Both the position numbers and the translations under genes were made by a program. Below are positions 57,236-64,000 of a DNA stretch of 64,000 nt, one piece after another. The stretch comes from Eurosta solidaginis (Eukaryota; Arthropoda; Insecta; Diptera; Tephritidae): assembly GCF_040869045.1 (NCBI RefSeq), contig NC_090322.1, positions 172,746,672 to 172,810,671 of the forward strand. Direction: 5' to 3'. Numbering within the stretch: the first letter of the stretch is position 1; every line of letters starts with the position of its first letter. A model generated the notes under the pieces. That model worked only from the letters and a program-made list of their open reading frames with translations, was not told the origin of the DNA and did no database searches.

Positions 57236-58910
57236 TATACTCAGCTGAGCAGAGCGCACAGAGTATATTAATTTTGTTCGCAAAACGGTAATCCTTAACG
57301 GCATAAACTAATCGAGATAGATATAGACTTCTATATATCAAAATGATCTGGGCGAAAAAAGAAATTCATTTAACCATGTCCGTCCGTCCGTCTGTCCGTC
57401 CGTCCGTAAACACGATAACTTGAGTAAATTTTGAGGTATCTTAATGAAATTTGAAACTTGGTAGGTGGGTTGACCTTATGACGCAGAATAGAAAATTAGT
57501 AAAATTTTGGACAATGGGCATGGCGCCGCCCACTTTTAAAAGGAGGTAATTTAAAAGTTTTGCAAGCTGTACTTTGGCAGTCGTTGAAGATATCATGATT
57601 AAATTTGGCAAGAACGTTACTCCTATTACTATATGTGCGCTAAATAAAAATTAGCAAAATCGGATGACGAACATGCCCACTTTAAAAAACACAATTTTTT
57701 TAAGTCAAATTTTAACAAAAAATTGAATATCATTGTAGTATATAAGTAAATTATATCAAAATTCAACTCCAGTAATGATATGGTGCAACAAAATACAAAA
57801 ATTAAAGAAAATTTCAAAATGGGCGAGGCACCACCCTTTTTAATTTAATTCGTATAGTATACTTTTAATGCCATAAGTCGAACAAAAATTTACCAATCCT
57901 TGTGAAATTTGGTATAGGCATAGATTCTATGACGATAACTGTTTTCTGTGAAAATGGGCGAAATCCGTTGAAGCCACGCCTAGTTTTTATACACAGTCGA
58001 CCGTTCGTCCTTCCGCTCGGCCATTAACACGATAACTTGAGCAAAAATCGATATATCTTTACTAAACTTAGTTCACGTACTTATCTGAGCTCACTTTATC
58101 TTGGTATCGAAAATGGGCGAAATCCGACTATGACTACGCCCACTTTTCCGATATTGAAAAATGAAAAAAATGCCATAATTCTATACCAAATACGAAAAAA
58201 GGGATAAACATGGTGATTGGATTGGTTTTTTGACGCAAAATATAACTTTGGAAAAAACTTTTTAAAATGGGTGTGACACCTACCATAATAAGTAGAAGAA
58301 AATGAAAAAGTTCTGCAGGGCTAAATGGAAAGCCCTTGGAATCATGGCAGGAATACTGTTTGTGGTATTACATATATAAATAAATTAGTGGTACCTGACA
58401 GAGTATATTCTGGGTCGCCCTGGTCCACATTTTGGTCGATATCTCGAAAACGCCTTCACATATACAACTAAGGGCCACTCTCTTTTAAAATCCTCATTAA
58501 TACCTTTAATTTGATACCCATATCGTACAAACACATTCTAGAGTCACCCCTGGTCCACCTGGCGATATCTCGAAAAGGCGTACACCTATAGAACTAAGGA
58601 TCACTCCCTTTTAAAATATTCATTACCACCTTTAATTTGATACCCATATCGTACAAACACATTCTAGAGTCACCCCTGGTCCACCTTTATGTCGATATCT
58701 CAAAAAGGCGTCCACCTATAGAACTATGGCTCAATCCCTTATAAAATATTCTTTAATACCTTCCATTTGATACCCATGTCATACAAACACATTCCAGGGT
58801 TACCATAGGTTCATTTTCCTACATGGTTATTTTCCATTATTTTGTCTCCAAAGCTCTTAGCTGAGTATGTAATGTTCGGTTACACCCGAACTTAGCCTTC
58901 CTTACTTGTT
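57236..58910 (+). repeat. DINE-1-like element, copy C
   Basis: It starts TATACTCAGCTGAGCAGAGC with the ATACTC/GAGTAT hairpin and has a CGTCCGTCCGTC run at 57379-57407. Compared with copy B, a segment after TTTTGAGGTATCTT is missing. It ends with 130-bp units (from about 58500) and CACCCGAACTTAGCCTTCC. The end abuts the hairpin at 58914. Confidence 0.8.
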
Positions 58911-58913
58911 GTT

Positions 58914-59400
58914 ATTGATATTACAACCGGGGATGGTTACAGGACATGTTTCTGAATTCCACTTCTTCATCAGCTAGCTTTTCGGGAGCTGAGTATTGAA
59001 CCCGAACCTCCAACATTCATACCAGTGTAAAGGCAGATGCCTTTAACTACTCAGTCATATGAATGTCCCGTTGTCCGCTTTACAATTGGTCTCTAAGAAT
59101 TGCCTTTTTGTTTCTATTCCTTTTATACACCATTTAGGCACATACACTCTGTATGTAGTTTATTCCTAAGAAATGGTGAATAAAAGGAATAGAAACAAAA
59201 AGCGATTCTTAGAGACCAATTGTAAACGGGAAATTCATATGGCTGAGTAGTTAAAGGCATCTGCCTTTACACTGGTATGAATGTTGGAGATTCGAGTTCA
59301 ATGCTCAGCTCCCGAAAAACTAGCTGATGAAGAAGCGAAATTCAGAAACATGTCCTAGTAACCATCGCCGTTTGTAAACTTTACAATTTTTCTCTAATAT
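58914..59400. repeat. Long hairpin of two inverted tRNA-like arms
   Basis: Arms 58914-59135 and 59171-59400 are about 90% complementary, with a ~36-nt loop. Shared blocks include GACATGTTTCTGAATT, AAAGGCAGATGCCTTTAACT and AGAGACCAATTGTAAA/complement. Each arm carries a tRNA-like A box (TGGCTGAGTAGTTAAAGGC in the right arm, 59240 on) and a B-box-like GAGTTCAATGC/GGGTTCAATAC, in opposite directions. The right-arm text resembles a leucine/serine-type tRNA head. It is non-coding. Confidence 0.8.
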
Positions 59401-59719
59401 CAATAAAAAAAAAACCATTGTATAAGGCAATATGAGCAAAGCTCGCTAATTAAATACATATGAAAACTTTTTTGTTTTTTTTTTCTACTCTTAAAATTGT
59501 TGCGTTTATAGCTCTCACACCATTTTCACAAAGGTTATTGATATCCACCAATGCAGCTCATTAGCTAATTTTATTTTTATTTTGCACCCGTAAAAGAACA
59601 TAAAAATTTTACTGCTCAAAAAAATTTTTAATTACCAAAACAATAACAAAAAACCCATTAACTTTTTTTCACTCATTCTCTAACCCGTTCTTTTTTTGTG
59701 TTCTTTTTTCTCTTTGCAG
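59401..59719. other. AT-rich intron-like sequence ending in a strong acceptor
   Basis: T-rich text leads into an uninterrupted pyrimidine tract (about 59688-59716) and TTTGCAG at 59713-59719. No repeat was recognised here, which makes the splice signal less likely to be transposon-borne. Confidence 0.5.
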
Positions 59720-59725
59720 CGAAGC
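59720..59725 (+). CDS. Candidate 6-nt microexon (CGAAGC) of the host gene
   Basis: A strong acceptor (TTTTTTCTCTTTGCAG) is followed after only six bases, CGAAGC, by a strong donor GTAAGT (59726-59731). The exon at 25212-25417 ends with two bases of a codon (TT), so splicing would give TTC GAA GC-, adding Phe-Glu and keeping phase. Microexons of 3-15 nt are known in insect neuronal and muscle genes. The two sites could instead be a recursive (zero-length) splice site or chance. The link to the 25212 exon over 34.3 kb is inference. Confidence 0.35.
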
Positions 59726-59731
59726 GTAAGT

Positions 59732-60184
59732 GAATACATACATTTACAGTTATTTACCTTCATTAGATGTATATCAATAATAATGCAAAGCGCAAACTTG
59801 GGTCATCAAAACGGATAACGGTATAAACAAAGAAATATATACATAAACACCCATACTATTAAAGGCCTTGTGCCGCTTTTATGGTTTGCTCAAAAATGAA
59901 ACGGATGGTCGTCGTGCCAACCAATAAAAGCATTTAAGTTGCAATGAAAAACGAAATAAACTGGTTGAGTGAAATCACCCCTTGCGTTTCAAATACAAAA
60001 TTCTGTAGGGCTTTTAGTTCAGGAAGGGAATTTCAGAATTTCAAAATTACTTAATGGATGATAAAAATGACAAAATATTAAGAATGTTTTCTTTGAAGAA
60101 TATTTAGGAGTCGTATTTGTTGGAAATGCGTAAGTTTTTCTATAAAAACACAAAAAATAATATTTTAACCGTTTTGCTATATAG
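59732..60184. other. Unassigned, intron-like
   Basis: No coding frame or repeat recognised after the candidate donor. Confidence 0.45.
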
Positions 60185-60967
60185 TATACTAGAAGACCCG
60201 GCAGACGTTGTCCTGCCCTAAATTTGGCCTATCTGCATACATTTTAATTAGCTTTTTCCGTCTGGCTTCGCCCTCCCCCCTCATCACTTTTTCCTAATCC
60301 TTTTATTCACTCCTCCCTCCGTCTTTTTCGCTTCATCTATCTCCATCTTCGTCTCATTCTATCTCTTTCTCAATCTCCTTCTCTCTTTTCTCTTCTCTCA
60401 ATTCCTTCTCATTCTACTGCATCCCTTATTGCCTGTCCCAGAGGGTGGTATGTATTTTATTCCAGTCCCAGTCCCAGTCCCACTCCGAGTCTCAGTCCCA
60501 GTCCTAGTCCTAATCCCAGTCCCAGTCCGTCTCTGGATAATATATTACTCTGTACTAAAGCACTCATCAACAGCTTTCATTTGATATCCATATTGTATAA
60601 GCCCCCACAGAAACGCCCCACCCTCTCGGCGGGCCTGGTGATGTGCTATACTTGATATCATTCGCTATAATATTTTTTATTGATAAGCAGGTTGTTTAAT
60701 TAAACACCAAGCAATTACACGGAAGTATATCCGCACCACCTGAAAATATGAGTGCCACTGCGTATACGTAACATTTTATTATTACGTATAAACAAATAAA
60801 AAAAATTGCAATAAAATAATATTGCGACTATAAACTGAGATATAACCTATGTTTCAAGTTAGATCAAACTACACACGGGGTGCAAAACAAATTAAAAATC
60901 GGTTCAGTAGTTTAGGAGTCCATCGCGGCCGAAAAGGTTGTACACGTGTTTTTTATATATTAAGATA
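60185..60967 (+). repeat. Dispersed element, copy 2, with (CAGTCC)n
   Basis: It starts TACTAGAAGACCCGGCAGAC, holds a pyrimidine-rich stretch and a CAGTCC-type simple repeat (60455-60535), and carries one CAACAGCTTTCATTTGATAT unit (60569). It ends AAATCGGTTCAGTAGTTT, ACGTGTTTTTTATATATTAAG. It is related to 25598-26886. Class unknown. Confidence 0.6.
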
Positions 60968-61639
60968 TTTAAAAGTATTTTAAACAAATGTCGCGATTAT
61001 TGCTTGTGACCACAGAAATATTTACTAGCAGAAATGCTTCAGAGAAAATAAGAGGTCACAATCTGCATCCAAAGGTCTGAACATAATGACTTTATTATGG
61101 AATCCGAAATAATTTAGAAGTAATTCCCAAACAGTTTTGAAATAGTTTCGAAAAATGCCGAAAGTGGCACTGTTTCGTACTACCGAAAAAGTACTGAAAA
61201 CCTCACGAATTTCCTGAGCTGTTAGCTACATTCCACTAGCATCGAATATTTCTGTCTACCCATATGAACTTATTACCAGGCTCAAAACCAAAGCTGCTCA
61301 AACCCTATACACTTATTTGTTTTGGATTGAAGAATAGGCACATATACAAATTCACACTTTGAATAAAAAAAAAAAAAAACTAGCACTCCCAAATGCCCTC
61401 ACATATAAATTCGATTCATAGGAAAGTGACTTAATTTCATATTAATGTGCAAAGAAAAAGCACTTCCATATGAAGCCAAGGCACTTAGGTGTGATACTAA
61501 AATTTACACCAACAAATTGACACTAAAATTTTTTTCAAATATAACTATTGTAGCACTGTGAAAAATTTTAAATCAAAATTTATTCATCAAGGAGACCATC
61601 ATAATTCTTTGAACATTTAAAATAAATTTTATTATAATT
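60968..61639. other. Unassigned AT-rich sequence
   Basis: 61080-61210 contains CCGAAATAATT and GAAATAGTTTCG strings like the degenerate field at 56830-57130. The rest is unassigned. Confidence 0.45.
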
Positions 61640-62015
61640 TATTTAATAATTTGGGAAAAATTTAAACAACGTGACATCAGGGCGGACAAGGCGACAGCTG
61701 TTTCGATTATACCTTGTAAATCTCTTCAAAGCCTTTTCTCCCGGGAGTGAGAGTCGAGCTCGCACTCCTACGATAGTTGAAATGGTTATAAACGCATTCA
61801 GCTACGTCATGCCTTAGTTGTTGTAAAGTTTTTCCCAATTGCCTTCTTTTTGCATATTTTAATCTTTTACACATTGCATACTTCGTATGCAATTATGTGT
61901 TAAAGCTATGCTTGGTACGGCGGTTTTCAAAGAAACTTTGGTTTTGTTGCTGTTTTTGTTCTATTTACAGAACTACAACGAATTAACCAATTTTGTCTGT
62001 TTGTATGATTTTAAT
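61640..62015 (-). mobile_element. tRNA-headed SINE/MITE-like repeat, copy 2
   Basis: Inverted copy of 23677-24049, about 90% alike by eye over 370 bp. The B-box counterpart here is CGAGCTCGACTCTCACTCC-like on the plus strand, more diverged than in copy 1, while the A-box region (CGCATTCAGCTACG on the plus strand) is kept. Confidence 0.7.
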
Positions 62016-63552
62016 AATTGGGGATTATTATATTTTTTCTTTTTCAATTTAAAAAGTTTCAGTGTACATATCATTTTGTTTATGTATTGTGATATATTAT
62101 AGAGCCTCTTTGAAGGAACCATTGTTTCAATTCCCTATTGATTACGAATAAATTTCGATTTCATTCCAAAAAAGTGCCAAATTTATTTCCAAATAGCCCT
62201 GAAACGTTAACACAAAAAACCATCAAAGTCGTAAAAACCCTGACGCCAAGATCGCGTTATCTAGAGAATGCCAACCGAATAATAATGGTGCCCAATATAG
62301 CTCAAATGTATATTAGGCTTACGGTGTAAAACGCCAACATAGATGATATATATGCCTATCATACACGTTCTCTGTTCTGCCAACAGATCTGAAATTCCGG
62401 GCAACACCTGTGGTGATATTTGCACTGACATTTTTGAAATACGTGTCTATTTTGCTTCTATTCTTGCAAAGTTATAACTCAAAAAAGCCAAGATCGCATA
62501 AGTCGAGGAGGTTCTTGTTGCTGTCTCGTCGTCTTCATTTCACTAAACTTTTCCATATATTTGTTGTCCTGGGATTTTTATAAAAATTTCTCTTTTGACA
62601 TCAATTGTGCCCACTTTAATGATTTATCGATTCGTTTATCGGTTCCTTTTAAAAAAAAATTAAATTAAATATGTAGACACAAATATGTTGCTTCTTTAAC
62701 CATAAACAAAGTCAATATACTGAACTCACAACGATCTAAATCAAACTAACCGTCATAAAAAATAATGTAACGCCGCTTTTATAGCCTGTCAGTATGCAAA
62801 AATCACCCACTTATCTGCTTTTACGAGCGTCTGGATCATTCACGCATCACATTCTCTAATACTTCTCGATGTTTCCGAGAAATACCTTTAACTTGTACTT
62901 ATTGCAGACTTCGCTTCTGTGTTTGTTATCTACCTAATAGAGGAAGTAAGAGTTGTATAGAGATGTGCGATACCTCACAACATTCGCTGAAATACATAAG
63001 GAACACACATTATTGCTTTTGTCTACTTCTGGTAAGAAAACTATGCTTATGGGACGGTTTTCAGCCTAATGAGGCTTGTAAGTCATACATGTTTAAAAAA
63101 TTATTTGTAGACCTAAACCTATCTCTCCTTCAATAAATGTTATTATGAGACCATTCCAATTGCTTGTGAGTTATCTCAGAGCTCTGGTTTGCAGGTTATA
63201 GCTGCATGAATTTGTACAAGATTTGTATGTGCATGTGTAGAGGTTATTGATAAAGCGTACGTGGATGGGTGCTCGGTATTTCGGTAGTTGGACCACGCAC
63301 AACAATCAACCACAAATTCAAAAGCAACGAATGAAAAAAAAAAAACAAACAAACAAAAAACTATCTACAAATTTCATGCACGTTTTGTCGAAAGTGGGAT
63401 AAAAGGTGTGATAAATGCTCAGTTTGAACGGAAACAAGAATGAAATTTTAAAATTTTTTCTGTAAATGTAACAAAAATAAAAAATTCATATGCACGAATA
63501 TATAATATTTACTCAGCAAATTTACGTCATTCGTGCATGTGTTCCGTATATT
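62016..63552. other. Unassigned sequence
   Basis: AT-rich with open frames up to 71 codons only; no recognised domain, repeat boundary or RNA gene. Confidence 0.5.
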
Positions 63553-64000
63553 TTTATACCCATCTGTACTTGGGTATTATAACTTTGATTGGATAACGGT
63601 TGGTTGTACAGGTATACAGAAAACGAAATAGATATAGACTTCCATATATAAAAATCATCAGTATCGAAAAAAAATTTGATTGAGCCATGTCCGTCCGTCC
63701 GTCCGTCTGTACGTTAACTTGAGTAAATATTGAGATATCTTCACCAAATTTGGTACACGAGCTTATCTGGTATTGAAAATGAGCGAAATCGGATGATAAC
63801 CACGCCCACTTTTTATATATATAACATTTTCGAAAACACAAAAAACCTGATTATTTAGTAAATAATACGCCTGGAATGTTGAAATTTTACGTGTGGACTG
63901 ATATTGAGACTCTTGATACAAATTTGGAAAATTTTTTTATATGGGCGTGGCACCGCCCACTTGTGATAAAATAAATTTTACAAATATTAATCAAAAATCG
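63553..64000 (+). repeat. DINE-1-like element, second subfamily, copy 2 (cut by window edge)
   Basis: It begins with the hairpin ATACCC...GGGTAT (63556-63577), then TTGATTGGATAACGG, CCATGTCCGTCCGTCCGTCC and CACGCCCACTTTT. It is the inverted counterpart of 27040-28048 and runs off the end of the window. Confidence 0.75.

Overview
This is eukaryotic, AT-rich DNA from an insect, very probably a brachyceran fly. Tephritid-type fruit flies are my best guess: I recognise several of the dispersed repeats and the LINE proteins from that group, but I could not search to confirm. Almost the whole window is layered transposable elements (TEs). The only host coding signal I can support is an acidic first coding exon at 25212-25417 with a good splice donor. 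A possible 6-nt microexon lies 34 kb downstream at 59720-59725. If both are real, most of the right-hand half is one large intron filled with transposons.

Region 1-11191 is a four-level nest. (i) A DINE-1-like element carries an array of ~130-bp tandem repeats. (ii) A Ty3/gypsy retrotransposon (1802-10776, 5-bp duplication ATTAG, LTRs 234/235 identical) is inserted in that array. (iii) A DNA-transposon-like unit sits in the gypsy 5' leader; it encodes a spliced protein of an uncharacterised family and has six same-strand copies of GTAACGT(G/C)GCAGTG around it. (iv) A 591-bp hAT-type MITE (8-bp duplication CTAATTTC) interrupts that gene. The gypsy copy is young by its LTRs but dead by its proteins: it has a stop near the gag start, a protease DSG changed to DSR, and a reverse transcriptase that lost the block carrying YxDD.

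Region 11192-25211 starts with a broken ZMYM1/hAT-type transposase hit by a (CAA)n-tailed retroposon. A LINE on the minus strand follows, split in its RNase H domain by a 6.4-kb element (15057-21479) with ~160-bp terminal inverted repeats and a 9-bp duplication. That element contains a Harbinger-like MITE, a perfect 92-bp inverted repeat and a 1.16-kb palindrome. A very AT-rich stretch then leads to the host exon.

Region 25422-42513 holds DINE-1-like copies, a small inverted-repeat element, a full (CAA)n-tailed retroposon, a TIR-bounded element with a FDGRK-motif protein interrupted by a LINE, RTE-like and RNase-H-bearing LINE relics, and tandem repeats. Region 42514-50760 has a piggyBac relic, a second Harbinger-like MITE, a solo LTR (4-bp duplication ATAT) and a 4-kb LINE with endonuclease and reverse transcriptase, itself interrupted by a tRNA-headed insertion. 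Region 50761-64000 contains LINE remnants, two degenerate simple-repeat fields, a third DINE-1-like copy, a hairpin built from inverted tRNA-like arms, the candidate microexon, and further repeats.

No rRNA, CRISPR array, operon or intact autonomous transposon was found.
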